Shown: positions 1 through 8,557, counted from the stretch's first letter. The stretch: DNA of 25,043 nucleotides from Bacteroidota bacterium (GCA_023430325.1 JAEZAU010000013.1:1-25043); one strand, 5' to 3'. The notes: generated by a model from the sequence alone, not told the origin. Program-made: numbers and translations.

Positions 1-347
1 TCCACATGCACCACGTTCGGGTCATCGAAACAGCGCAGCACGTGCAGTATCGCATCGCACTCGCGGATGTTGCCCAGGAACTGGTTGCCAAGGCCTTCCC
101 CTTTGCTCGCACCCTTCACCAATCCGGCGATATCCACGATCTCCACCGTGGTGGGTACGATCCGCTGAGGCTTCACCAGATCAGCGAGTTTGTTCAACCG
201 CGCATCCGGAACCGTGATCGTTCCCACGTTCGGTTCGATCGTACAGAAAGGAAAATTTGCTGCCTGCGCCTTTGCGTTGCTGAGGCAGTTGAAAAGAGTG
301 CTCTTACCTACGTTCGGCAGACCGACGATGCCGCATTTTAGGGCCAT
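1..347 (-). CDS. ychF: YchF-type P-loop ATPase/GTPase, partial (N-terminal 115 residues)
   Basis: This is the N-terminal part of the universally conserved Obg-related NTPase YchF (OLA1 family), a cytosolic ribosome-associated protein that in studied members prefers ATP over GTP. The reading frame starts at the ATG at 347 and is open to the window edge. The Walker A loop GLPNVGKST is at residues 9-17. The DxxG motif is DIAG at 72-75, followed by the family hallmark LVKGASKGEGLGNQFLGNIR (76-95) and the ECDAILHVLRCF strand. The NxxE specificity motif and the TGS domain lie outside the window. A TACCTTCG box about 50 bases upstream resembles the Bacteroidota -7 element. No neighbour appears co-transcribed. 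The identification is very secure; only the 3' part is missing. Confidence 0.96.
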   Translation of the reverse strand, partial: MALKCGIVGLPNVGKSTLFNCLSNAKAQAANFPFCTIEPNVGTITVPDARLNKLADLVKPQRIVPTTVEIVDIAGLVKGASKGEGLGNQFLGNIRECDAILHVLRCFDDPNVVHV

Positions 348-397
348 GGAATGTGCTTCTGAAAATGGAACAAAGGCCCGATCGGCCTAAGCGGCCG

Positions 398-405
398 CGA
401 AGGTA
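398..405 (-). promoter_or_regulatory. Possible -7 promoter element of ychF (TACCTTCG)
   Basis: Read on the minus strand, TACCTTCG matches the Bacteroidota -7 consensus TAnnTTTG with one substitution and lies about 50 bases upstream of the ychF start. No clear -33 TTTG is seen. This is inference from consensus only. Confidence 0.35.
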
Positions 406-571
406 GCCTTTCTTGGTGGTCTTTGGAGTAATTGGGCGTGCCCCTTGTGCTGCATTCGTCCCTCATGCATCACAACGGTCGCGCTATCCGCTATAGTCCT
501 CCCTCCTTCGTCGGTCCGGGCTGCCGCTCCTATCGCTCACGCGCTGCGCATTGCCAGGTCATCACGTGTCA

Positions 572-638
572 CCCTGAGCCCGTCGAAGGGCAACCGTGAT
601 CACACTTGAATCACTTTAGCGGTTCGGCGAGCTCACCG
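572..638. repeat. REP-like inverted repeat pair (TGAGCyCGyCGAA type)
   Basis: Two 19-base units face each other. The first, 572-590 (plus), reads CCCTGAGCCCGTCGAAGGG. The second, 620-638 (minus), reads CGGTGAGCTCGCCGAACCG. The cores agree at all but two positions, while the outer arms differ in a compensatory way: CCC/GGG in one unit and CGG/CCG in the other. A core of this kind (TGAGCTTGTCGAA and variants) occurs as a dispersed palindromic repeat in many bacterial genomes; that comparison is from memory. The 29-base spacer carries nothing recognised. Confidence 0.65.
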
Positions 639-681
639 TGACAAGTGCTCAGGGCAATACTTGGAGAGTTAGCCATCTCAA

Positions 682-716
682 CTTCGTCACTACCTCGATC
701 TGCGTAAGTGACGAAG
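682..716. repeat. Perfect 10-base inverted repeat, possible hairpin downstream of queA
   Basis: CTTCGTCACT at 682-691 is exactly complementary to AGTGACGAAG at 707-716, with a 15-base loop. It lies about 90 bases beyond the queA stop in the direction of queA transcription. There is no T-tract on the minus-strand exit side, so it is not a classical intrinsic terminator. It could act as a 3' stabilising hairpin or be part of another dispersed repeat. Confidence 0.45.
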
Positions 717-807
717 GCGGAAAGCCCACAGGCCGTGCATTTGACGGCCGAGGACTTGCAGCCGCAGCCACGCCCTGACAGGAAATCGCCCAAATAATTC
801 CGATTGA

Positions 808-2001
808 TCAACGCCATAACAACGATCCATCACCATAGCTGAGGAAACGATAGCCATTGGCCAGTGCGTGATCGTACACCTTCCGCCAATCCGGGCCAAT
901 GAACGCCGAGATCAACAAAAGCAATGTGCTTTGCGGTTGATGGAAATTCGTGATCAATGCATCGGCGAACCGGAATTGATATCCTGGTGCGATCAATAGA
1001 CGCGTGGTGCCGGTAAACGCGGAGAGCTTCTTCCTTTCCATGTGATCGATGATCGCGGTAAACGCATCGATCTGTGTGATGTTCGCAGTTGCGTTATACG
1101 GCTCCCATTGATCGATGTCCACGCGATCGGAAGCCTTTCCATTATGGATCTTAAGTCCGTGCCAGTACAGGCTTTCGATCGTTCGCAGCGCCGTGGTGCC
1201 AACTGGAATGATCGGTCCTTTGCCGATCCGATCGGCCAGTATGCGAAGTGTATCGATCGGCACGTGGATCTGCTCTTCATGCATCCGATGGCCTTCCATG
1301 CGCTCGCTCTTTACCGGCTGGAATGTGCCCGCGCCCACATGCAGCGTTACTTCGGTCATATCGATCCGATGTTCGCGTAGTTTCTCCAGCAATGGTGCGG
1401 AAAAGTGAAGGCTCGCGGTCGGTGCCGCCACCGATCCATCATGCTGCGCAAAGACCGTGTTGTAACGATCCTTGTCCATGACCTCATCCGCACGCTTCAT
1501 GTACGGCGGTAATGGAACATGCCCGAACCGATCAAGGATCTCGGCCAACGAAAGATCCGCAGGTTGCCAGGTGAATCGTACGCGATCCGCAGCTGTACGA
1601 TGTGCGATCAGTGAAACGCCATTCTGCGCGATCGACAATTCGGATCCGATCGCCCACTTCCTTCCATTTCCGATCAAGCAGGTCCAATCCGATCCACCTT
1701 TCTCTTGCAGTTCCTGATCGGTCGCCTTGTCATCAGCCGGTGAAAGACAGAAGATCTCCACCTTTCCACCCGTGCTTCTATGGAAGAACAATCGCGCATT
1801 CACCACACGCGTGTTGTTCAGCACAAGCAACGATCCTGCGGGGAGCAACGCAGGTAATTCGCGATAATTATGATCGGCGATCGATCCCTTCTTGTACACG
1901 AGAAGTTTGCTCGCATCACGTTCTTCCAGCGGACGTCGTGCAATGCGATCGGACGGCAGATCGTAGGTGAGATCCGCGATCGGAATGTCCTTCGGGTGCA
2001 T
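808..2001 (-). CDS. queA: S-adenosylmethionine:tRNA ribosyltransferase-isomerase QueA
   Basis: QueA transfers and isomerises the ribosyl part of S-adenosylmethionine onto 7-aminomethyl-7-deazaguanine at tRNA position 34, giving epoxyqueuosine. The 397-residue product carries the family hallmarks: DLPSDRIARRPLEERD near the N-terminus, NNTRVVNARL (about 62-71), LHVGAGTFQPV, the VGTTALRTIES block, and near the end LITNFHQPQSTLLLLISAF. The length suits the longer Bacteroidota form. I chose the ATG at 2001, whose A is also the last base of the upstream protease stop codon (TGATG); a TTG one codon earlier is also open. The junction suggests translational coupling to the protease gene, although their functions are unrelated. 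No other queuosine gene is nearby. Confidence 0.96.
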   Translation of the reverse strand: MHPKDIPIADLTYDLPSDRIARRPLEERDASKLLVYKKGSIADHNYRELPALLPAGSLLVLNNTRVVNARLFFHRSTGGKVEIFCLSPADDKATDQELQEKGGSDWTCLIGNGRKWAIGSELSIAQNGVSLIAHRTAADRVRFTWQPADLSLAEILDRFGHVPLPPYMKRADEVMDKDRYNTVFAQHDGSVAAPTASLHFSAPLLEKLREHRIDMTEVTLHVGAGTFQPVKSERMEGHRMHEEQIHVPIDTLRILADRIGKGPIIPVGTTALRTIESLYWHGLKIHNGKASDRVDIDQWEPYNATANITQIDAFTAIIDHMERKKLSAFTGTTRLLIAPGYQFRFADALITNFHQPQSTLLLLISAFIGPDWRKVYDHALANGYRFLSYGDGSLLWR

Positions 2002-4181
2002 CAACTTTTCACGAATCGCGTAATGACCGCGGATCCCTCTCCCTGCAACCGTAACGAATAGATCCCGGCCGGCAACTCGCGTACATCGATCGAAATGATG
2101 CCGTTCACTTGCACATGATCCAACCAGATGATCCGTCCCGAAACATCGATCACCTCGATCCGTAGATCACTGTTTTCGATCGGTAAAGCAACGTTCAGTT
2201 GATCGTGCACCGGATTCGGCCATAGCGCGATGTGTCCAGATGAATGCTCAGGTACCGCGACCACGCCCAACGCTTCTGCCACTGCCCGATAAGCATTCAC
2301 CTTGCCCATGCCCCAACGCGTACTTCCGCCAGGAGGAATAACACCAGTATGGTTATCGGTACGCGCGGTGAGTTGGATGATCTCCTTCACATCAGCGGGT
2401 GAAAGTGTTGGATCGGCCTCGAGCATCAATGCCGCTACTCCTGTTACGGCCGGCGACGCCATGCTTGTGCCCGAGAACTGTGCAAAGGGATAAATGAAAC
2501 CATCGAAGTCGACGCTCGTCACGGGTGTATAATTCGCATCCGTAAAAGCACTGATCGATGAGATGACGTTCACCCCCGGCGCACTGATGTCCGGCTTTAT
2601 CCGTTCATCCAACGTGGGCCCGAACGACGAGAACGATGACATGGTGCCGCCGATCGGATTGCCACTGGCGGAAGTGGATTCCGATAAATATGCGGCCGTT
2701 GCGATCAAGCTTTCCGTGCAGGCCGGTTCACTGATGCCGTAGAAATGATCTCCCGCGATCGTTCCGGTTCCTGATGCCTGGAACGCCTGCCCCCAATTGC
2801 CGACGCCGTTTGTGAGTTCCGTGACGTTCCAGAAATGTACAGTGCCCGTTGGCGCCGCGGCCTTCATGATCACCCGCAACGATCCATTGGTGTTCTTGAT
2901 GCGCAGCCTGAAATGCGGCCGACCGTTCAACGGATGCGCGGCCTCGGCGGTGAGGTTGTAGAAGATCGTGTCCGTACCGATCACATGATAGGACTCCATA
3001 TAAGCTTGCTGCGACGCGGTCTCGAACCATGGGCTGGCAAAAAGCACTGCGTTGGTATTGTTGATCACATCGAAACCAGCCGAGAACGATCCGCCAGGTT
3101 CCCCCCACATGCTAAGGCTCTGTCCCCACATGTTCGGATTGACCGCATACGAATAGAACTGTACGCGTGACCGGATCGTATCGTTGCTGAATTCCTTTTT
3201 GATGTGGAAGTTGACATCGCCGTTGTTTCCAGCGGAATTCACGAAAACAACGCCTTGCTGGGAAAGACCATCGATCGCCTGGCTGAGCAGGGAATTACCA
3301 TCCAACGTGCCCATATAATGGAGGCCCCAGCTCATGTTGATGACAAGTCGTTTCTGGTCCTGATCGGCGATCGCTTTCATCCAGGTGAACGCATCCAGCA
3401 CGGCGGCCGCATCGATCAGGAAGGTGCAGAACAGGAATTGCGACTCGAAGGCCACACCGCGATATTGCGTTCCGGCCCCGCTCCCGCCGGCGATACCGGC
3501 CACGTGTGTACCGTGCGTGTGATGGCTGTAGATGTTGGACGTGTCGCTCTGTGCGGTGAGCAGTTCCTGGATCGTAGCATATTCCGTTCCGTAACTGAAG
3601 CTTGAAGGTGCAGGACCGGATGTCTTGTACTGATCCCAGGCCGCACGCACACGGCTCTCCGTAAGAAGCGTGTCGTAGAACATCGGATGCGTATAGTCGA
3701 AACCCCAATCAGTGATCCCGATCAGCACGTCCTTGCCGGTGAATGACCCCGGCAGGTTGATGCCTTGATGGACACTATCCGCGTGGATCGCCTTTACTAC
3801 TTTGTGAAGCTCGGGCTTCACGACGCCGGCCAGTTCCGCATACTCCAATCCTGCGATCGAATGCAGTTGATCGAGATGTTGTGCATCGATACGGAAGGAG
3901 ATAACATCGCCGATCCGTGAACCGAATAGCACATGTTCTTGAACCATCGGGACGAAACCATCGTTCACTTTCCCCAGAAAGCCGATCATGCAACGGCCAT
4001 CGATCAATGCCGCTGGATACTTTCCTTCCAGCTCAGCGACCAATTCACGCACTAATGGAAATTCAGTGCTCTTCTTCTGGATCAATTGAAGGTCCGCACG
4101 GGTCGTAGCTGGCATTCGCACCTGCGCGAACAATAGGGTCGGCAATAGGCAGAGCAGAGAAAGGGTGATCCGGATGGTCAT
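2001..4181 (-). CDS. Secreted subtilisin-like S8 serine protease with T9SS sorting domain
   Basis: Predicted exported subtilase of 726 residues. A signal peptide (MTIRITLSLLCLLPTLLFA) favours the ATG at 4181; the frame is open a further 21 codons upstream to 4244, but those residues do not look like an export signal. After a propeptide-like region, the S8 triad is visible: Asp158 in GITDWGFD, His223 in HTHGTHVAGIAGG, and Ser573 in GTSMASPAVTG, with the oxyanion Asn319 in NSAGNNG. An insert of roughly 200 residues separates the Asn and Ser blocks. The last ~75 residues (WPNPVHDQLNV, then VIDVSGRIIW and LPAGIYSLRL) form a type A Por/T9SS C-terminal sorting domain, so the enzyme should pass the outer membrane and be released or anchored at the surface. 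Its TGA overlaps the queA ATG. Substrate unknown. Confidence 0.94.
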   Translation of the reverse strand: MTIRITLSLLCLLPTLLFAQVRMPATTRADLQLIQKKSTEFPLVRELVAELEGKYPAALIDGRCMIGFLGKVNDGFVPMVQEHVLFGSRIGDVISFRIDAQHLDQLHSIAGLEYAELAGVVKPELHKVVKAIHADSVHQGINLPGSFTGKDVLIGITDWGFDYTHPMFYDTLLTESRVRAAWDQYKTSGPAPSSFSYGTEYATIQELLTAQSDTSNIYSHHTHGTHVAGIAGGSGAGTQYRGVAFESQFLFCTFLIDAAAVLDAFTWMKAIADQDQKRLVINMSWGLHYMGTLDGNSLLSQAIDGLSQQGVVFVNSAGNNGDVNFHIKKEFSNDTIRSRVQFYSYAVNPNMWGQSLSMWGEPGGSFSAGFDVINNTNAVLFASPWFETASQQAYMESYHVIGTDTIFYNLTAEAAHPLNGRPHFRLRIKNTNGSLRVIMKAAAPTGTVHFWNVTELTNGVGNWGQAFQASGTGTIAGDHFYGISEPACTESLIATAAYLSESTSASGNPIGGTMSSFSSFGPTLDERIKPDISAPGVNVISSISAFTDANYTPVTSVDFDGFIYPFAQFSGTSMASPAVTGVAALMLEADPTLSPADVKEIIQLTARTDNHTGVIPPGGSTRWGMGKVNAYRAVAEALGVVAVPEHSSGHIALWPNPVHDQLNVALPIENSDLRIEVIDVSGRIIWLDHVQVNGIISIDVRELPAGIYSLRLQGEGSAVITRFVKS

Positions 4182-4253
4182 TGGCGGAAAAAGGAATTCG
4201 AAGTAACGCCAAATGACCGATCGGACCATTAAGTTTCGGGCCACCCCACCAAA

Positions 4254-4709
4254 ATGCCCCGACGACCGATCTCCCTTTATCTGTTGATCGCACTCCTGAC
4301 CATCCTCAGCCTCGGGGCGCTGATCTGCGGTGCAATGATCATGATCGCCCCGGATGGATCATTGATCGGTCTTTCCATGGAAATAGCGCAACACATGCCC
4401 TTCCCCGATTTTTTCATCCCCGGCATTTGCCTGTTCCTGTTCCTTGGTGTGCTGCCATTGGTCGCAGCGATCGCGTTGATGTCGCAGCATCCACCCACTT
4501 GGATCGAAAAACTCAATATTTATCGTGACTATCGTGCTGGCTGGATGCTGGCGCTCTTCAGCGGCTTCGGTACTTTGATCTGGATCACCGCGCAGCATCA
4601 GATGACACAGACTTTTCATGTGCTGCAGACCATCTATGCCGCGATCGGCATGTTGATCCTGATGATGGCACTTTGGCCAGCGACAATGCGTTGTTGTCGG
4701 ATAGCCTAA
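4254..4709 (+). CDS. Conserved four-helix membrane protein, unknown function
   Basis: A 151-residue integral membrane protein with about four predicted helices (roughly 8-32, 51-76, 95-113 and 121-143). The N-terminus is basic (MPRRP). Two motifs stand out: APDGSLIGL after the first helix and PFPDFFIPG just before the second. I recall small uncharacterised bacterial membrane proteins with a similar pattern, but no function is known to me. It is divergent from the S8 protease with only 72 bases between start codons. A TAAGTTTCG stretch at 4230-4238 is a weak -7 candidate. Its TAA overlaps the lon TAG on the opposite strand by four bases. The coding call is good; the function is unknown. Confidence 0.78.
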   Translation: MPRRPISLYLLIALLTILSLGALICGAMIMIAPDGSLIGLSMEIAQHMPFPDFFIPGICLFLFLGVLPLVAAIALMSQHPPTWIEKLNIYRDYRAGWMLALFSGFGTLIWITAQHQMTQTFHVLQTIYAAIGMLILMMALWPATMRCCRIA

Positions 4710-7156
4710 GCCACCTTCAACGCATTCGCCACCTTCTCTTTCAAGAGCGCATGCTGAACCACTTCGATCATCTCTGATACATAAGTGAAGCGCATTCCCT
4801 TGGTGTAGCGCACATCGATATCCTCGATGTCCTTGCGATTGTCCACGCTCAGAATGATCTCCTTGATGCCTGCACGCTTCGCCGCGAGGATCTTCTCCTT
4901 GATACCGCCCACGGGAAGCACCCGGCCACGCAGTGTGATCTCACCGGTCATCGCCACGAACTTTCGCACTTTCTGTTGGGTGAATGCGCTGGCGATACTT
5001 GTAAGCATGGTGATGCCGGCCGATGGACCATCCTTCGGTGTGGCTCCTTCGGGCACGTGCACGTGAACGTTCCAACGCTTGAAGACATCAGTATCCAACC
5101 CGATGATGTTGGAATGGGCTTTCAGATATTCCAGTGCGATCATCGCACTCTCCTTCATCACATCACCAAGATTCCCTGTCAACGTGAGCTTGCCTTCGCC
5201 CTTGGTGATGCTTGTTTCGATGAAGAGGATATCGCCACCTGTGGGTGTCCATGCGAGACCGGTGACCACGCCGGCTACATCGTTGCCCTGGTACTTATCC
5301 CGCGCGTGGCTTGGGCCGTAGATCTTCACCAGTTCATCCACGGTGATCTCCAGGCTATGCTTTTGCTTCAACGCGATCTGCTTGGCGCGATATCTGACCA
5401 GTTTTGCGATCCGTTTTTCCAACGTACGCACGCCGCTCTCATCGGTATACTCCTCAATGATCGCTTCCAGAAGGCCTGGCCCTAGCTTCAACTGCTTCGG
5501 TTTGATGCCGTTCTCCGAAAACTGTTTCGGCAACAGGTGGCGCTTGGCGATCTCCAATTTTTCTTCCTGCGTGTAGCCGTTAACTTCAATGATCTCCATG
5601 CGATCACGAAGGGCAGGATGGATCGTGCTCAAGCTGTTGGCCGTGGCTACGAACATCACGCGGCTCAGGTCATATTCGATCTCCACATAATTATCGTAGA
5701 AGCTGCTGTTCTGTTCTGGATCGAGCACTTCCAGTAATGCGCTTGCCGGATCGCCATGGAAATCGCGGCCCACCTTATCTATCTCATCGAGTACGAACAG
5801 GGGATTGCTGGTGCCGGCTTTCTTCAAGCTTTGGATCAACCGGCCGGGCATTGCACCGATGTATGTTTTGCGATGCCCGCGGATCTCGCTTTCATCATGC
5901 AGGCCACCAAGGCTCATGCGAACGTACTTGCGGCCGAGCGCTTCGGCCATGCTCTTGCCCAAGCTTGTCTTACCAACACCGGGGGGACCGTAAAGACAGA
6001 TTATCGGCGCTTTCATGTCGCCCTTCAACTTCAGGACCGCAAGATGCTCGATGATCCGCTCCTTCACTTTTTCCAATCCGAAGTGATCGCGATCCAGGAT
6101 ACGCTCGGCGTTCTTCAGATCGAATATGTCGATGGAATATTCGTTCCATGGAAGCTCCAGTAGAAGCTGCACATAGTTGTGTTGAACGCTGAATTCCGCA
6201 CCGGCCGGGTTCATGCGTTGAAGCTTGCTTAATTCCTTCTCGAAGGTTTCGGCAACGTTCCTGGACCACATCTTTTTGGCAGCCCGTGCCTTCATTTCTT
6301 CGATCTCCTGCTCTATCGGGTTGCCACCCAGTTCATCCTGGATGGTCTTCATCTGCTGATGCAGGAAATACTCGCGCTGCTGGCGATCCACCTCGGTGCG
6401 CACCTTGCTCTGGATCTCATTCTTCATCTGCAGCATCTGCAACTCCTTGGTCAGATGTGCGAGAAGCATTTTCGCGCGTTCGCGCAGATCGGCGACCTCG
6501 AGCATCTTCTGCTTTTCGGCCACCTCGGCGTTCATGTTGCTGCTGATGAAGTTCACCAGGAAGCTCGGGCTGTCGATGTTCTTCAGGGCGAACTGTGCTT
6601 CCGTGGGAATGTGAGGGCTTTGCTTGATGATCTCCATCGCAAGATCCTTCAAGGAAGCCACCAGCGCATCGAAATTCTTGTCGTCCTTACCCGGCCGCAG
6701 TTCTGCGAACTCTTTCACACGCGCCCTGAAATACGGCTCGGTCTTCGCCATTTCGATGATCTCGAACCGCTTCTTGCCTTGGATGATGGCCGTGGTGCTG
6801 CCATCGGGCATGCGCAACATGCGGATGATGGTCGCGATCGTTCCGACCCTGTTGAGATCCTCGGGGCGCGGCTCCTCGATCTGGCCGTCCTTCTGGCTCA
6901 CGACGCCAAGTGTTCGATCGCCACGATATACATCCTGGATAAGCCTGATGCTGCGATCGCGACCCACGGTTATCGGAATGACCACACCCGGGAAGAGCAC
7001 GGTATTGCGAAGCGGTAGGATCGGGAGTTCCGCAGGAGTGCTCTCCGCATTCATCAACTCCTCATCCTCAGCAGTGATAAGGGGGATCAGTTCGGTCTCA
7101 TTGTCCAGTGCCTCGGAACTGAAAAGTGGATCTTGGCTGTGGAGGATATCGTTCAT
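4706..7156 (-). CDS. lon: ATP-dependent protease Lon
   Basis: Cytosolic AAA+ protease that degrades misfolded and regulatory proteins. The 816-residue protein has the full LonA architecture. The N-terminal substrate-binding LON domain starts at about residue 43 (PAELPILPLRNTVLFPGVV) and is followed by a helical region. The AAA+ module carries Walker A GPPGVGKTS at 390-398 and Walker B FVLDEIDK at 454-461. The C-terminal protease domain has the Ser-Lys dyad Ser712 (PKDGPSAGITM) and Lys755 (GGIKEKILAAKRAG), spaced 43 residues as in E. coli Lon. An acidic N-terminal extension of about 40 residues precedes the LON domain. A TATCTTTG promoter element sits 31-38 bases upstream of the start codon, so lon is probably transcribed separately from the GlmU-like gene before it. 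Confidence 0.98.
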   Translation of the reverse strand: MNDILHSQDPLFSSEALDNETELIPLITAEDEELMNAESTPAELPILPLRNTVLFPGVVIPITVGRDRSIRLIQDVYRGDRTLGVVSQKDGQIEEPRPEDLNRVGTIATIIRMLRMPDGSTTAIIQGKKRFEIIEMAKTEPYFRARVKEFAELRPGKDDKNFDALVASLKDLAMEIIKQSPHIPTEAQFALKNIDSPSFLVNFISSNMNAEVAEKQKMLEVADLRERAKMLLAHLTKELQMLQMKNEIQSKVRTEVDRQQREYFLHQQMKTIQDELGGNPIEQEIEEMKARAAKKMWSRNVAETFEKELSKLQRMNPAGAEFSVQHNYVQLLLELPWNEYSIDIFDLKNAERILDRDHFGLEKVKERIIEHLAVLKLKGDMKAPIICLYGPPGVGKTSLGKSMAEALGRKYVRMSLGGLHDESEIRGHRKTYIGAMPGRLIQSLKKAGTSNPLFVLDEIDKVGRDFHGDPASALLEVLDPEQNSSFYDNYVEIEYDLSRVMFVATANSLSTIHPALRDRMEIIEVNGYTQEEKLEIAKRHLLPKQFSENGIKPKQLKLGPGLLEAIIEEYTDESGVRTLEKRIAKLVRYRAKQIALKQKHSLEITVDELVKIYGPSHARDKYQGNDVAGVVTGLAWTPTGGDILFIETSITKGEGKLTLTGNLGDVMKESAMIALEYLKAHSNIIGLDTDVFKRWNVHVHVPEGATPKDGPSAGITMLTSIASAFTQQKVRKFVAMTGEITLRGRVLPVGGIKEKILAAKRAGIKEIILSVDNRKDIEDIDVRYTKGMRFTYVSEMIEVVQHALLKEKVANALKVA

Positions 7157-7186
7157 CGGCTGTGAGTGGGCCAGGATGTCAGGCTA

Positions 7187-7194
7187 CAAAGATA
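7187..7194 (-). promoter_or_regulatory. Bacteroidota-type -7 promoter element of lon (TATCTTTG)
   Basis: Read on the minus strand, TATCTTTG fits the TAnnTTTG consensus exactly and lies 31-38 bases upstream of the lon ATG, predicting a 5' leader of about 25 bases. A -33 TTTG at normal spacing is not obvious. No heat-shock operator such as a CIRCE repeat was seen. Confidence 0.6.
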
Positions 7195-7302
7195 CCTCTG
7201 CTTACGGGCGAGGCATTCTTCAGGTTTATCAACAGGTGCACTGCCAGCTGTCAACCTTCGTGCCGCCACAAGCGAACTGACAAGCCGTCATGAAGCGTTC
7301 AT

Positions 7303-8487
7303 TCAGCGCGCCATGTCATGCACATGCTTCAGTATCCGCTGGTCAAGGTCATTGAGCGCAATTTGTCGGCGGCCCATGACGAGCCGTGCCGTGGAGATCG
7401 CTTTCTCGAACTCATGGTCCATGAAGCCATCCGCACCGCCCCATGAAAAGCTCGATATATGCTTTGGCGGGAAGCCGTTACCAAAGACATTGCAAGCCAC
7501 ATCGATGACGGTGCCTGTATTGAACATGGTATTGATGCCGCTCTTGGAATGATCGCCCATGATGAGACCGCAGAACTGCAGGCCTGTATCTACCGATCGC
7601 CCTTCGGCATGGTCCCAAAGCTGCACCATTCCATAAGTGTTCTTCAAGTTGCTGTTATTTGTATCGGCCCCAAGGTTGCACCATTCACCGATCACACTGT
7701 TGCCCAGGAATCCATCGTGCGCCTTGTTGCTGAAGCCGAGGATGACGCTGTTGTTCACCTCTCCTCCGACCCGGCATTCAGGACCAATGGATGTTGGCCC
7801 ATAGATCTTGGCACCCATTTTCAACTGCGCGTGATCACCCAGGACAAATGGTCCGCGGATCATGCATCCTTCCATCACTTCGGCACCATTACCGATATAT
7901 ATCGGACCATTCTTCGTGTTGAGAATGCTCGCTTCCACGGATGCACCCTCTTCGAGAAAGACCAGGTCAGGATCACCGATCACCGTATTCAAAGAACTCA
8001 ATGGTGCGCTTCTTCGGCCTTCGCTCAACAACTTGAAATCATGAAAGATCGCCTGGCCACAGTGCTGGAACAGATGCCATGTCCGTTCGAAACGGACCGG
8101 CGCTTCGGCACATTGGACCTGGCGCAGATAGGCTGGTGGCTGGTGCCAGTCATGGATCGATAGCTGCGACCTTCCTTCCACCGCGAAAGCGATCGGTCTT
8201 CCTGCGTGCACCAATACATCACCCGGGCGAAGGTCCATCACCGAAGCTACAATGGCATCCGTTGGCAATACGCTCCCATCAACCTCGAAGACCGGCGGAT
8301 CGGGATGGCCGATCGGGTAAGCTTCCTTCAGATACTCTTCGGTGCGATAGCCGATGCCCAGGCCACTGCGCACATACCAGCCTTCAGAAAGCTTCAAGAT
8401 ACCCGGTCGCAATTGTGCCACCGGACGTGTGAAGGTCAATGGCCGCAGGGACGCATGGTGACCGGCGTCTGAAAGGATGATGGACAT
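7303..8487 (-). CDS. GlmU-family sugar nucleotidyltransferase/acetyltransferase, Bacteroidota type
   Basis: A 394-residue protein matching the alternative bacterial GlmU family (TIGR03991 type), presumed to supply UDP-N-acetylglucosamine for cell envelope synthesis. The N-terminal half starts with the family block SLRPLTFTRPVAQLRPGI (residues 13-30) rather than the canonical GlmU LAAGxGTRM loop. The C-terminal half is a left-handed beta-helix (about 165-345) with hexapeptide repeats and the diagnostic blocks LGFSNKAHDGFLGNSVIGEW and CNLGADTNNSNLKNTYG; His257 is the likely catalytic-type histidine. The frame extends upstream to 8610, but homology begins at the ATG at 8487, so that start is chosen. 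The Pit transporter gene ends 70 bases upstream on the same strand, so read-through from the phosphate genes is possible. Confidence 0.88.
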   Translation of the reverse strand: MSIILSDAGHHASLRPLTFTRPVAQLRPGILKLSEGWYVRSGLGIGYRTEEYLKEAYPIGHPDPPVFEVDGSVLPTDAIVASVMDLRPGDVLVHAGRPIAFAVEGRSQLSIHDWHQPPAYLRQVQCAEAPVRFERTWHLFQHCGQAIFHDFKLLSEGRRSAPLSSLNTVIGDPDLVFLEEGASVEASILNTKNGPIYIGNGAEVMEGCMIRGPFVLGDHAQLKMGAKIYGPTSIGPECRVGGEVNNSVILGFSNKAHDGFLGNSVIGEWCNLGADTNNSNLKNTYGMVQLWDHAEGRSVDTGLQFCGLIMGDHSKSGINTMFNTGTVIDVACNVFGNGFPPKHISSFSWGGADGFMDHEFEKAISTARLVMGRRQIALNDLDQRILKHVHDMAR

Positions 8488-8557
8488 TCCTGCTTGAGTT
8501 GGCAAAGGTGTTGGGACCGCAAGTTGCGAAATGGCCGCCGCACGCGAAAACGATCGG

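Larger units (their letters stand above)
348..807. other. Repeat-bearing intergenic region between ychF and queA
   Basis: No convincing gene lies in these 460 bases. They hold the ychF promoter region, a probable dispersed element around 477-550, a REP-like inverted pair at 572-638, and a perfect 10-base inverted repeat at 682-716. A 68-codon minus-strand frame ending at 611 is open but finishes inside the REP-like copy, so it is not called. Compared with the tight spacing elsewhere in the window, the gap looks like a landing place for dispersed repeats. Confidence 0.6.

Noticed and set aside
611..817. 68-codon minus-strand frame after queA encoding a cysteine-rich peptide (GRGCGCKSSAVKCTACG)
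   Set aside because: It starts inside the end of queA, spans the perfect 682-716 inverted repeat and ends inside the REP-like unit, so its C-terminus is repeat-derived. No homology was recognised, so there is too little support for a gene.
2002..2004. TTG as the queA start codon one codon upstream
   Set aside because: An ATG follows immediately at 2001 and forms the common TGATG junction; the extra residue adds nothing recognisable.
6359..7018. Plus-strand open frame of 219 codons within lon
   Set aside because: Shadow of the conserved N-terminal half of lon; no recognisable domain.
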